Shown: positions 11,725 to 26,700 of the stretch, piece by piece
Layout of the letters: each line of letters begins with the position of its first letter
Position numbering within the stretch: the first letter of the stretch is position 1
Source of the DNA: Pteria penguin
Lineage: Eukaryota > Mollusca > Bivalvia > Pterioida > Pteriidae
Assembly: GCA_035048485.1 (NCBI GenBank)
Contig: CM068585.1
Coordinates: 19,642,001 to 19,706,000, forward strand
DNA length: 64,000 nt
Direction of reading: 5' to 3'
The notes under the pieces: model-generated
Told to the model about the DNA's origin: nothing
The model's input: the letters and a program-made list of their open reading frames with translations, nothing else
Databases searched by the model: none
Position numbers and translations under genes: made by a program

Positions 11725-14700
11725 ACTAATAATTAACATATAGCACATATTTCGTCGTAACAATAATCAGGGTAGAAGTAAATTTCACAACACATATATG
11801 TGTTCAAACAGTTCCCACCGAATAATTGCTAATGGTACATGTGGTATCTACGTTTAAAAAGAAAGTATAAAGTAAATAGTGAGTATGCATTGTAAATCTA
11901 CTCTTTGTATTTAATTAACAGGTTGCTAATATATTTACATACACTAACAAGGGCATTAATTCTCTTTGGTGAGAATTATGACATGTCAATAACCACATCA
12001 CCTATATGACAGATTTTAATGAATTTATGAAGTCAGTGTCACAATATTATCATCAAATAGTTTTGTAATGTCTAATATGTTCTTATTTAACTAATGCACG
12101 GTGTTTGTTAGGCGGCGGAATCAGATAACATTTTACTCTTCACAAATCATTGGATAAAGGCAGTGCCGCAGACAAAAAAAAAAAAAAAAATCAAAATCAA
12201 TGTTCAAAGATATGGATATTTGATTTTGAAATGTTTGTCGCTTTGAAATGTTGGGTGAAATGGACTCGTCTACCGGATACCAACTACTTGAGTGACTATT
12301 TAAACGGTCTTAGACAGTATAATCACTGAGGAAACAACACGGACTCTACATATTTATGTCTTTACTATACTTCAGGAGTTAATCTAATATATAGCAAATA
12401 ATCTGATGTCCCTGCTTATTGCATTGTAATTGTTATCATAATGATATTTCACAAAGGGTGACCTTATGTTTATTTCAGATTAATATCTTAAGAGGATAAA
12501 TTGGCAATGTGATAATACATGCATCAATAAGAAAGATGCTACTTGTAATATTGAAAAGACTCATGTTTATACAAAACATTAAGTCATGTTTAGAATCTTT
12601 ATTGATGTAAATGTCGCTAAAATAACTAATCATTCATTTTATTTTTTGTATTCAACAGAAGCCAGCGAAGAAATCTCATAGAAAAGAAAGTAGGGGATTC
12701 TCCACCAAACTTCAACGATGGTATGTCCGATGAGTTATTTCTAGGATAAGCATTTATTACGTGTCCGTCAATTTGTTAATTAGTTTGTTCCTCAAATGAT
12801 TTAAATGACCACTATTTCGGTCGTGAGCATCAATGGAGAGAGTTTTAAAATATGTTGAAATATGCAGAATGTTTTGTATGTTAATGTGAATATATATTTA
12901 CTTATACTCGTTATGTATTATGGGTAATATTGTTCTGACAGGAGATGTGTATTACGAATGTTCTTTATCATATTTTTGTGCGCATGTCCTTGGTAATATG
13001 TGTCATACAGCTTTGTCAGATGTCTTTTCTTTTCTCTTTTGTGAATTACTGTGTTAATAATTGGCATACGAGGAAGTGTGACGCGACTGAAAATGTACAT
13101 GTCGTTATTCAAATTTACAAATTCATGTATGTGAATTATATGTATAAATATGAATATATAGCTATAATTTATAACCGGTTTTGACGTATTACTTTACGCG
13201 ATAATCCCATTCCCTACATACTTCCAGGGGATAATTCTGTCTACAAGATATCGCTCATATTTTACATTCAGCCATCAAATCCATTTTTCATATCGGAGAT
13301 ATCACACAAATATTATATCTCCTTATGAGAGATATGGTTTTGGGAATCATTATAATGAATTCACCATCCAATAACTGGGCTAGGTCAGATTCAATCATGG
13401 CAATTTCTATGCAATCATCTTATTGAATGCGTTTTGTGTCATTTCCCGCTGAGGCAATAAACAATGAATAGAGAGTGAAAAGGATGGAAGACTCTAGTTA
13501 CTATCTTATTATTCAACATGGGGTCCACTGTCATAAATTCCATCAGTAAAAGTAGTTGTACAAAGAAATGACACAACATTGTATTTTATAGACTTTTAAT
13601 GTGTTGTTAATGTGGTAATAATGGAATTCTTATTTCAACATTTCTAATCACGTTTGTAAACACGACTGCGTGGTATTGTCATTCCACTTGTATATAATTG
13701 TGTTATACTTTAGCCACACATTTAGTATATCTACCTAAATAACAAACAACAGTTTTCAGTACCTCTATACTGAACCAAAATATATACAAATATAACCAAA
13801 ATATTACACCTTTTTACCTGGAATCTAGAATGATTTATTGAGAACTATACCAACCATTTCAACAAGGAATATGACACCTACCATACTTGGAATTTACCTC
13901 CTTTCCAAATTTCACTTGGTCGAGTGTTTCTTAAAAGCATAAGATGCTTACTTTCCCTGGATACCTTATCTCGATTTCTTTTAGGGGTTAACTACGCCCC
14001 TAAATGGATGCCGTTATTGTTTCTATTTTTTTTTTCTTTTCTTTCCGCTGATTTTATTTGTTACCCGAGTTTCGGAAAACTAAGTCAGTTTTATCTATCA
14101 TCTTAGAATTAGCATGCACTGACAGCACATTAAGCGTATTAAAATCAGTGATTCAGTCTTCTAACATCTTTATAAAGGTAACTATTTAAAGCTATTATTA
14201 GCAGCATGACACTTCTGCACAGAAAACATGTTAGCTTGATCTTCTTTTGTGATAAATGGCAATTAGTATATGACATAATTTGGTGTAGAAAGCCGTATTT
14301 CAGTATATCGAAACGTTAAACCGGTTCATACAAGTGCATTAGATAACAGAGCATCAGTCTTATTTCTTATGACGTAAACAGCCAACCGTGCTAATCTTAA
14401 TCAAATACAATAGAGGAATATACGTTGATATCGCATGATTCTTCGTGTTAGATCATATTACACGGCGCCATAGACTTTTGATCGATTAGCATATTCCTCA
14501 GCTAACCCAATGTTACTTCATGTTTTATAAGCAAGGAGATGTAAGATTCGATATATGACCAAGTAATTCCGTTTACGTAATCACAGTCATGTCAAATTAA
14601 TATACCATGGTAATGGACCTGATCATTACGTAGCCATAAACACAATAACACTGGTGTCACAGCTTGATATGCGGGTCCAACTATAGATATTAGTGTAAAC

Positions 14701-17700
14701 CTTCTCTCCTAAGATATTGAAGCATCACAGCATATATGGTTGTTTATTGATAGTGTCTGCCGTTATGCCGTTTATACTCACTTTAAGTAAAGTTGGGTGT
14801 ATTTGTTGTCTTACATTTAAGCAATTTCAAGGCAACTTGACTGATTTTGAAGTTTACATTGTGACTATTGAGAATTATTGACCTTTAGTTGATTTTCCGT
14901 TTTCTACTAAACTTGATTACGTGTTGATTACAATAAGTCTCGGTTACTTTTCTAGACCGCCTCTATTTCGCTTAATCTGTAAACGGCGGCATGCACAACT
15001 TTTATTGATTGAATATTTTTTAACGTCACTTTACGATTATTTCACGTATATGGTGACGGCATCTGCCTAATGCATTGCATACAAATTTAGACTTTTGCAA
15101 CGGACCCATCCGAAGCAGTGAGGGATCTTTTACGTGCCACGCCTATCGTTATCGTAACACGGGAATTCGCTTTTACTGTCTCATCCGAAAGACGGAACAC
15201 CAGTGTGCCCAGGGCGGGAGTTGAACCTGGGACCTCTCAATCACGAGCCGAGCACCTTATACACTAGGCCACACCGGCTTTGCATTACATTTAAAATCAT
15301 TTGTTGATTCTAATGATATCTATTTTCAGTTAATTTGAAAATAAATTGACAAATTTATTTAAAATATGTTACATGAGATCGGCACATTAATTGTTGAATG
15401 TACGATAAATTAAAATACCTGCAATTTATAAGACATTTTAAGATTAATAAAAAAACAAATAAAAATATCTGGATTTATTAATTTTTTTTATTCTATTTGT
15501 GTGTGTGTGTGTGAGGGGATGGTGGGGGTGGTGCAGAAATATTAAATAACCCATTGTACTATATGTGATTGTGTTTACATTGCATTCTTGGAAACGTACA
15601 CGGTACCATACATTACTAAAAGAAACTAACATGTTTAACTTAAATAATATTGGATGGAACCTTCAGAGATTATCATAGCAATCGACGGAGCCCTAACAAC
15701 TGCCAAGAAGATTTGTGTAGAATTCGTATCATTTAGCATATACCATTTATTCTTACCAGAATTATTTAGAAATAAGGAGGCATCGGAGAATATATGTCGG
15801 GACTTATTTTTGTTATATTTGCTACATTAATCATCTTCTAAGCATACATATTTATTGGCAAACCATAGAAACTAATTTGATGTTTATGAATTGTTGTGAA
15901 AAGGAAAACTCATTGCACGTCGAAAAGTCAACACGCAACAACTTGTAAAATTACATAACTCTGCAACAATGGATTAGGGATTGTCTGTTTTGACAAACGT
16001 GAAGACGTCTTTGGTCGTTTTTGATGGAAAGCATAAGGTACAGAGAGCTTTTTTTCTGGCAGTAAAAAAACAAGGATTTTTTTCACGCAAGTTGCAATAT
16101 ATATTTAAATCTCATACATAAATATAATATGCTTTACATTTTTTCGGATAAAAAATTTTAACTTTTTGGGTTAATGTTGCCCCTTATCTGCAACACAAAA
16201 AACAAAAAAGTAAAAGCAAAAGAGAGAGGGAAAAAAAAGAAAAGAAAAAGAAGTATTATTTAAAAAGAAGAAGAAGGATAAAAAACCTAAACATTTCAAA
16301 ATTACAGTACTGCAAACAAAGTTTCAAAAAGAAACCAAATCTTGATACTTACCTTTGAAAATACCGAAAAAAATTAAATATGATATGGATCTAATGGTTT
16401 CGGTAAATGAAGGAATATCAAAAGCAGGTATTTAAAGTATGGTTAATTCATACGCTATGCGTTTTCTATAGACAGTGCTGACGATATGCTGACAGAGGAG
16501 GGAGTTCTTATCAAAAGCAGAGAAATCAGTTTATAGATTATATATATAGCATATTATCGTTTTTGGTGCATTATCACGAAGGTGTATAAAGTAATACCTT
16601 CACTACAATACATTTCAGAATTTCCAACGAATGTGTTCTGTGCTATTTACATTGACAGTTTCGATTCCATCAACGAAGCTGATATGGTACGTGCTCCATT
16701 TATTGCATTTATCACTAAAACGATAATATAAATGCCTCGTTTGCACATAGAGCAAAACACAAATAAAACCTCGGGATATAATCCGAATAATAAAAAGTGG
16801 AATTACATTTGCTTTATGTTCACACAGAGAAAAATATACAAATGATAATAAATAATGCTAACATATATACAATAATCAGCAATTAATTCGACAATATGAA
16901 ACCATTATACTCGTGGTGCAATGTCAAAATGGCTTCCATGGCTTGACAAGTGCACTTTCAAGTTTTGTTCTTTATTCTGAAACCCAGTCATAAATTTTAG
17001 TCATGTGCACTTGATGTCGTTTACTTTAAGGGAATACCATCTTCAAGATTACTGTCACGTGACAGCTTGTTTCCTTTTCACGTTCAATTATTAAAATTAT
17101 CGATATCCGTATACAATGATAGAAATATTTATTTTATAATGAACAATTGCATATTTTATATTAAAATGTTTGAATAGAAAAATATGGTATATATTTAGAA
17201 ACAATTAAAAAATTTTACCTTATTGATTTTACGTTGAATATTCCGACGTTTTTGATTCGGAAGTTTCGATACGACTAGGAGGATATCTGTTTAGTTTTTT
17301 TTCTTATTAACCTTGTTATGAATTATTATTGTTATTTGGTTTGTTATACGGTACCGTCTCATCTCAACGATTGCATAACGTAATGAAATTACATGTATAT
17401 AGAGAGTAAACTTAACGTAAACTGCACTTAGTGTAAACTTGGGATCAATTAAGTACTAAACTTGAAATCAACTTTAGTACTTAACTTGATTCTATTTTGC
17501 TCTATTGTCGCCAAGTAAACCTAAAAAGCAGTCATAAAGTGAACTTTAAGTGCACTTTATGTAAGGTTACGACTATACACAACTGTATGCAATACAATAC
17601 AATTCTAGGTTGCATTAGATTGATGCAAACTGATTCTGGTGCGAGTTAATAATTAATACGCATTCAGGTGAACGAGGTTTTTCATTCATGAAAGATTAAT

Positions 17701-20700
17701 TCAATCGAGGTTGTTTATATGATAGTGCTCAAATTCAGAAGAAATATTTTCCTTTATTCCAAATAGAAAGTTTTGGTGAAGACGTTATTAAGTTTGTAAC
17801 TTAGAATTACTATCTCATCTATTCTGCTTCTCTAATTATGTATACGATAAAAAAGAGAATTCTCCATAGCATAACATGTACTTTCAATAGAGTAATTGTA
17901 CATGACATTTGATGTCAAAGCATGCATTTCAACAGAAGCATTACAGAATATATTATCGATGCTAATAATGATTGATATTAATATTTCCTTTTGTTTTCAT
18001 ATTTCAATTTTATTTACTTTATGTTTGTAGGACTTTACTGTCAGCATCATGTTACATTTGCGATGGTTAGACATTCGATTTAAACCATGGTTACCAGGCG
18101 ATGAGAAGGAGGCAGTAGAATTTGACTCCACAAGATTGCACAAGTTATGGGTTCCAGATCTTTTTTTCCCAAATGAAAAGAAAGCCAGCGTTCACGAGGT
18201 GTTCATGCCAAACAAAATGTTACGTGTTTACAAGGGCGGTATAGTGGATTACACGTCAAGGTAAAACACGCCTGTTTATTCTGTTTACATATACCAATGT
18301 TTATTAATCAAAGGTTAGCTTCGGCTACTCCTCTTAAAAATAAATATGATATCAAAATGTCTACCACGTAGCTTAAAACCATACATCGCTTTTTCGATAA
18401 GTGAGTAAAGTTCATAAGTTCAATTGTGCTACGGGCAAAGAGCAACATACAGTCAGAAAATAAGGAAACTGATATCTAATAAACTGAACTAGACGCTGTT
18501 TTATATTCCCTTGCACTTTAGATGCTGCATTTAGTTGAATAATAACTATAGAAATTATATATCTTTTAATTTTGTGCACCATATGAATCTAACTTTATAG
18601 AATCCTCCGTGTCTTTGTCTTTTCTTTGCCATTTTGTTCAAATACATTTACACACCATGCTTGTTGCTCTGGGGCGTAGGACAGGTTACGCACAGTAGTG
18701 CATTGTTTTATTAAACGAGAGTTGTAATAGATATAGAAAATATATACAAGCTGTGAATCTCTTCTATCTGGGGCTGTATAAGTTACTGTAGTCGAAAGTG
18801 TATGTCAACAACACTAACAGTAATATTATGACACGTCTGACAAAATTGATTCTTTTTAAGTAAAGCATATAACAAAGAAATGCTACAATTAGCTGCAAGT
18901 ATGCTTCATAGGTTGATATTAATACTTAAGAAATAAAGAAACATTAATGTCACTACAAGTTGGTTCATACTCTCAAATAGCAAACCGTCAAAAACGTCGG
19001 CTGACACTACACCTGGGTATACATTGTACATTAGATACATTTGTTATTATTCCATATATTTTGGTAGGTATACTTGCATAATTTATGATATGATAAATGA
19101 GCTTAATTACGTAAAGTGAAGAGAGTTTTGTTTTCCCTTAAACCGATTAAAACGGTCTGAATTATGGACATTCACCACGAACTATATACATTGTAGATGA
19201 AACTTAACAAAAACATTATATGCGTCTAATCTTACAAATTATATCTCGTAGTCAAAGTTTACAATTCATCAATCTAGAAATAGCAGAAATCGAGATGTTT
19301 ATTACAAGCCTAGACATGGATTTTATTTACAGCAACTGATTAGAAGTTGCACTCTCGTACATAAACAAACATTGCTTCGGAAATTGCTCCCTCTTGCTTC
19401 TTGTTCAAGACAGAAACACTAATCACATTTATTTGAAATGAAACATCTACCATCAAAACATTCTACATCGGTTGTGTTTGGTCTTGTAATTTATTGCCCC
19501 TAAAAAGACTTCGAATCATTGCCTATTTTTCATCAGAGTGTATTGATTTTGTTAAATGGAAGTGATGCATCGTTGTGCAAATGTGGATGAACTACGCATT
19601 TATTTCTAGGAAAACATACAATGTACTGAAACCCTTTCAAGGGAAATGTCAGAATAACGTTAATACATTAACATCTGAAATACAAAAGTGAAATATATAT
19701 ATAAAAATAAACACTTTTTAATGTAAACTATGAAAATTACTTGTGTCACATGGCTTTGGCATAAACAACAATGTACCATTGTAGACATTCACGGACTCCT
19801 GAGATTCAGAGGTGAGACCAGGTGCCGGGAGGCAATATATTTCCGATAATTTATAGTACATTTCAGTAGCATGTTATAGCATTTCAAAATAACTTCATTG
19901 GGAAAAATTAGAAGGAAAGATTGTCTTCAGGTGGATATGATGAATGTTTTACAGTTAAGGTCCCGTATTACGATGCGTGTTCTTATAGTTATCAAATTGT
20001 CTGCCTGTGTACTAAGCAACCAGACATTTACCTTTTATTCTCTCATATTATGTAGTTTAATGGTATGAATAGAAGATATCGTCATAGTTATATATATTGA
20101 ATAACCAGAACTTTAACTGAATTACACCTGGTAGGAAATTGACTTCTACATTTTATTAAAGCAATACATCATTATTCTGCGTATATGCTTAAAACACAAT
20201 ACCGATTCAAAGGAGTTTCTATGTCTAAATTTGACTGTAAATTGGCCAGCTGGCAGAAAATGCTTTTCCGTTCTTTGTGCTCGTTCTCAATCCTATAGTG
20301 ATGATTCGTATATCATCCTGCAGTATTTGCATCTGCCTTAAGGACTATAGTATTACCATTTAGTATAGAATTCCTTATTAAATTGTTCCATTCACATCTA
20401 GATTTTTGCAGTTATGTTTCGACAGCATCTGCCTGATGCATTGGAACCGCTCGAAGCCGTATCGTGCCGCTACTAGCAATAAGTCCTATCCTACATTAAT
20501 ATCTAAACTTACATATTCAACAGATTGTCATTAACACTGAGCTGTCCTATGTATCTACAAGAGTATCCATTTGATCGACAAAAGTGTTCATTGGAGATCG
20601 AAAGCTGTAAGTATAAGACATTTTTTAAAACTTGCATATCTCATGTTTGATCTATAGTACATGCTAGTGAATAATTGAAGACTGATTCATTGATCGATAA

Positions 20701-23700
20701 TTTACATGAGATCATTGTTATATCTCTATAAACTAGTATATAACAGATATATGTATTTAAAATACACGAAATTCCATTGAGAGTTGATTTTCCATAAGGT
20801 AATAAGAAAAATAGAAAACTGAAGACATCTGACAAAGCTGTATGACAAAAGACAAAAATCATCAAGGACATGCACACAAAACAACAACGTGGTGACTTAA
20901 ACTAAATTCACATCGACCTGATATACAGAGAAATCGTTACAACTTCATTTACAATTGTGTCGTTTCAGTCAGTTACAATACAGACAACATAGTCTTACAT
21001 TGGATGAATGACACCGATACAGAAAATCCAATCAAGGTCAAAAAAGGAATAATCATGAATCAATTCAAACTTCAGAATCAGACGCACTCTCAGGAAAAAA
21101 TTCAAAGAAAAGGTTCAGGTAAATACATCATAAAGCCTCACACGTAAATTTTTCATCCATGACGTGGTTGAATATGTACTGGCTGAAGATACCCAAGTAC
21201 CTTGCCATGAATCCTCGTCTAGTACAATGGGGACTTTTTTTTCATTATGCCCTGCAAAAGTATTTATATATACACAGTCAGATACAGTTGGGTGCAGTTC
21301 TAACCTTACATTCAAGTGCAATTGACAAGTGCACTTCAAGTTTAGTTTCTCGTCCTGAAAACCAGTCATAAAGTTTAGTCAAGTGCACTTGCTATCATGT
21401 TTACTTTAAAGTAATTCCGTCTTCAAGTTTACTATCACTTGACACCAAGTTTACTTTTCACATTTAATAATTACAATTATCCAGTTTCGTATAACAGGAT
21501 AGCAATAATTGTCTTATTATGTAAAATTGCATATTTTATGTACAAAAATGTTTTAATAGAAAAATATAGTAAATATTTTTAAACAATTAATAATTTTACA
21601 TTATTAATTTCATGTTAAACATTCGGACGATATTTTATCGGAAGTTTCGATACTTATAACTGCATCTGCATTTTTCTTCATGTTATGAATTATTATTGTT
21701 ATATGTTTTGTCATACGATATTTCCTCGTTATTTTGGCATTTTGTGGTTTCACTTCGACAGGGTGTAAAGTTGTTGCCATTTTAGGACATTTCGTAGCGA
21801 AAACTACACTGGCTTCTGTTTTCGGTTTCGTGAGGGTAAAACTTCAGTGGATTCCTGGGATGATAATCTCTTCTTGCCTTGAATTTTATGTGTGTCTGTA
21901 ACCGAACCGGTAACATCATAACCTTTTATCGAAGCACTTATCGCCTGTCGTGAAACTTGTACACTTTTAGTTTCCATCAAGATATTTCGAATCTCAACTA
22001 TTGCATGGCCACTTCCACGTAATGAAATGATCCTTTCCCTTATATACATTGATATCCGATACGATATGTGTTTCCATGTCAGATGTTTAATTAAAAGAAA
22101 CAACTCGATTATTTAAAGGCGTGTGTTCCGTCCCGTCCGGTTACATCAAGTGAAGTGAAGCGGTCTACACACATATATATATATATATATTAAAAGTAAA
22201 CTAAACTTGAAGTGAACTTGGCGTAAACTTGGAATCAAGTTTAGTACTAAACTTGGAAACAAATTTACTTCTAAACTTGATTCCAAGTTTACTCTGTTGT
22301 CGCCAAGTAAACTTGAAACGCAGTCAAAACTTTAACTTGAAGTGCACTTTATGTGAGGTTAGGACTGCACCTAACTGTATACGGGTGTTTTAATCGTAAC
22401 TTTTTTTCAAATAACGCTTCTTTATTTAAAATAAGTTCTACCGTAATGACAGAAGAACATTTGCGTTATATTTCTGTAAGAACCATATCAAAACAATGTA
22501 GAAAGAGAAACTTACCAGTGAAACATAAACAGTCGATATCAAACGTCAGACACATTAATAAAAAATTTTCACAAAATATTGTAAATTCTATTTGATAATG
22601 TATGACAGATAATGAATTCTAAAATAATATCTCATTTAGGAACCCACAGTGTCCTGAAAGCGAATTTCTACTTGGGCAGGAACATAGGCTACTATCTTGT
22701 GCAGATGTATGTACCTAGTATATTGGTCGTTATGTTGTCATGGATATCGTTTTGGTTAAATGTGAACGCTGTTCCTGGTCGTATATCGCTTGGAGTATTG
22801 ACAGTTTTGACAATGACACAACAAAGCACAACCGTCAATCAGTCCCTTCCAAGAGTGTCATATACCAAGGCCATTGATATTTGGATGATCACCTGCCTGG
22901 TGTTTGTAACCGGAGCACTTGTCGAATTTGCTGTTGCCAATGTGTTGGCTAGAAAGGACACAAATAAGGGATTTAACTTTAAAAAACTGTTTTTGTTTCC
23001 ACGCCCATTAAGCAAGAAAAGGAGGAAAGGATCAGGGGTAAGTTATATTTTGACATTATTAGGGTTCCGCTTCATAAGTGGATGCCCTATAGTGATTGCT
23101 TTGTCTGTCCATCCGTCTATCTGTCCGTTCGTCCCTCTGTCTATCAGCAAAAACACTTTAACATTGACCATTACTATTGAACCGTAACAAGTAGGGCTTT
23201 CATATTTGGCATATGTGTTCCTTATGACAAGACCTTTCCGTTGGTACGTGGCCTTGCACTGCATTTGAAAAACATATTGACCGTAACTATTGAACTATAA
23301 AAAGTAGGGCATCTGAGTTCTTTATGACAAGACTTTTTCACTGGTACCATATTAAGGTCAAGATCATGGTGATAGGCATCCTGTGGGGCTATTCTGATTT
23401 GCCGGTTTTCTAGCTCATTGTGATTTTGCCTACACATTGTTTTGTAAATATAAAAATAATACATGTACTTATCAGCATTTTCAAATTATATAAGGATAAG
23501 GAAGCTGATAAGCTTTGAAAAGTAGAATTCAACACACCGAATCCCACCCTAGTTGTACAATAAACAATACATTGCGGTACTACTATTTTTATATATGGTT
23601 TTAAAAATAAAAATATATACCAACATAAATTTATTATAGATGTAACGATATACCGCGATACATAGTCAATGATACAATACACGATACAGGAAGAAGCTCA

Positions 23701-26700
23701 AACGATACGGCAACGATAGTGAAGTCCATTTCATTATAAAATGTGTAATAATTTAAATTACATGTAAATGTTTCATACAGAATTAAGAATACAAAATAAA
23801 ACATCTAACTACCTAGTCGAAATATGTTTTATGTTTTGTTTTGTGGGGGGGGGGGGGGGGTTTGTCGCCTTGTATTTCATTTTTAGTGTAAGTTGTTATG
23901 TATATCTTTTTTACTCAAGAACTATTTTTGGATACAGCTATAATGCAATAAAGTATGAACCTAATTTCTTAATGTATATGGCGATATTTCAAATATCGTG
24001 ATACGCATCATATCATAAGGAGTTGTGTCGTTGCATCTTTAATTCCTCTCTATGCAACTTCGATGGTACTCAAATGGGTGAATGTTCACAATTTTAGTAG
24101 TACATGTACAGATGAGTACCAAAAGAATTACAGAACTTATGTGAGGACAGACTATTATGATGGAAACGAGTTGCAGTTTTTATATATAAACATAAAACTA
24201 AGTTAAATAACATTTTGTTTGAAATGAAACACTGAGTGATATTTATTTATGGGGGATGGGGGGGGGGGGGGGCGGAGGTAGGGGTTGATATAATCTTGGA
24301 TGGTAATACAACATTGGGCGGTACTGAATGGTATTAGTTTCACAGGGGTGGTATTTATATCACATTAGATGATACTGATGTAACACTGGGTGGTACTAAT
24401 GAAACACTGGAGAGTACTGGTATAATATGGAGTGGTAGTGATATAACACTGGATGGTACTGACAAAACACTGCTGGGTATTGGTATCACATTAGGGGGTT
24501 CTGGTATAACACTAGGTGGTACTGGAATAAGATGAGGTGAGTAGCCCTGATAAAACACTGAGTGATATTTATTAAACACTGATGTTTTGTGGCACTGATA
24601 TAACTCTGTCAGTATAAGTAGCAAACGGGTTTTACTTGTACATTGGGTGATATTTAGAAAACACTAAAATGCATTGATATGACGCCGGGTGCTATTGATA
24701 TAACATAGGGTCATATGGGTATCAATATGGCATTGAGATCATCAAAAAGACTATAGGTCTTGTATTTTGCCCCTCTACAGCCTTACACAGACTTTTACTT
24801 GAGCGTGACACGCTGACTAACAGGGCGGTGGGGATTATATGACGGGCCTTGTCCAAACCTCTTTCAGAGGAGACATGGTCCTAAACCTTGTCCCGGCTGA
24901 CTGTTAGTCGATACTCCTACAGATCTAGGGTCTTAGCTCGCTTTCAACTGGCAGAGCACGGTTAAGATGTTGATGTCGCATATATTTATATGGGCCCGTA
25001 AACCGGTTAACCACACCATTTGTTTGGCTTTTGTCAAATTGAATGACCGTCCAAAGTCGGTATTGTAATTGCACTACAATTAAATATTTTTGTTATGTGT
25101 TATATGTGCTAGTATATTATTGATATTCATTTATTGTATATCTCCATGGTGACGACTGCCACATAACTCAGCCAGTAACTCCTCTTTTTTTTTCTCTCTC
25201 TCTTTTTCTTTCACAAATGGTGGTATTGAAATAATCCTGAGTGTTAATGAGAAAACATTGCTTAGGGCAAATAACATTGAGTGCCACTGCTATAATACTG
25301 AGTGATATAACACCCGGATGCCGTTGCAGATTTAAAAGAAGGGAAGATAAAGAAGGCAAAATGTATCTACTTATAAAAGAAACAATCATTACGTTTAGAT
25401 GGTAAAATCATTCAATATTCCCAACATAAGAAATTTATTGTCATTTCAAGACAGTACTTACAAGTATTTTTGTATTAAGTTCATTTTTCTTTTCTGAATC
25501 CTAGTACTAGACACTCTTAAATGTAATGTAGTATACACCAAAATTATGAAAGATAATTGGAAATTATTTTAAATTTGAAAATCCCTTTTTCAGTGGCATG
25601 ATATTGCATATTTTATAAAGAATTCTAGGGGGTTGGGTGAGGGGACTGAGGAAAAACTTTTGAAAATCCATTTTTGGTGCCCTTATATTAGGTAATTATG
25701 GGTGTTATTAACAGTGGATAGTGGGGGAGTGGTAAACCATTGTAATTGACAAGCAATAAAAGAAGTTTCTTGTATTGGCTAAATAGTTCCCAAATAATTA
25801 ATTGAGTTTTGGTTGGCAATTTGAAATTTTATCCACATGCGATTTATTCTTGGTAAAAGAACGGGGGGATGGGGTTAGGTTTCAGCACTTTAATCAACCT
25901 CCTGTTACTATAACCGTGAATGTGCACAATTGTGTACTAATTTTATTATCTGGGGGAGGACCTCATCTTCTTCCAAGTAAGAAGCAATAAGAAATTCCTT
26001 TTAAATGGCACAATATGGGTACATATATAAATCTTTTTTTGTTTTTGTTTTTTTTTTATTCTTATTTACTGTTTTAGTTTTAGGGATTTTTTGCGGAAAT
26101 TTTCGGGGTTTCACAAAGAACCCAAATTTCACGATAAGGTTTCATTTGCACACGCTGTTGTCCACGTATCCTCTAAATATAAAACTTTTCAGACATTCTG
26201 AATACCCTTCTACATGCAGTTCAAATGAATGTCACATCAACTCGACGTTTACGTTAGATCGATGTCATACAGTGTATATATACACTATATTACCAAGTGT
26301 TCTGCTATAACCACCAAGGATTATATCAATATCACCTAGTGCTACATCAATTTTATTAACCACTTAGTGCAATGCCATTACCATCCAATGCTTTATGAGA
26401 ACCACCCATTGTTTTATTATACTCACTCAATGTTATATCAGCACCACCCAGAGTTATATCAATGCCTTTCTAGTATCCACTAGTGTTATATCAGTACAGG
26501 TCTGTGTGATATCAATAACACCAAGCGCTTTATCAGTAGGATTTAGTTTGATATCAATATCACTTAGTGAAATATCAGTACCATCCAGTGTTATGTCAGT
26601 AATGCCCAATCTTATATTAGTACCACTCAATGTTATATCAGTACCTCCCGATAATTTTGTCAGTACCACCAAGAATAATATCAGTACCACCCAATGTTAT

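Larger units (their letters stand above)
12721..16618 (+). other. Gene 1 intron 2
   Basis: 3.9-kb GT-AG intron with a dispersed-repeat copy at 12965-13045 (family E), a SINE at 15005-15282 and a purine-rich tract at about 16195-16280. No coding sequence. Confidence 0.75.
21119..22639 (+). other. Gene 1 intron 6
   Basis: 1.5-kb GT-AG intron, most of it the transposon at 21285-22377. The remainder is featureless. Confidence 0.85.

Noticed and set aside
21115..21371. Frames on both strands beside exon 6
   Set aside because: Intron and transposon-end sequence; no splice support.
23038..23187. Extension of the M1-M3 frame past 23037
   Set aside because: A consensus gtaagt donor at 23038 and an in-frame M4 exon at 27179 show it is intron read-through.
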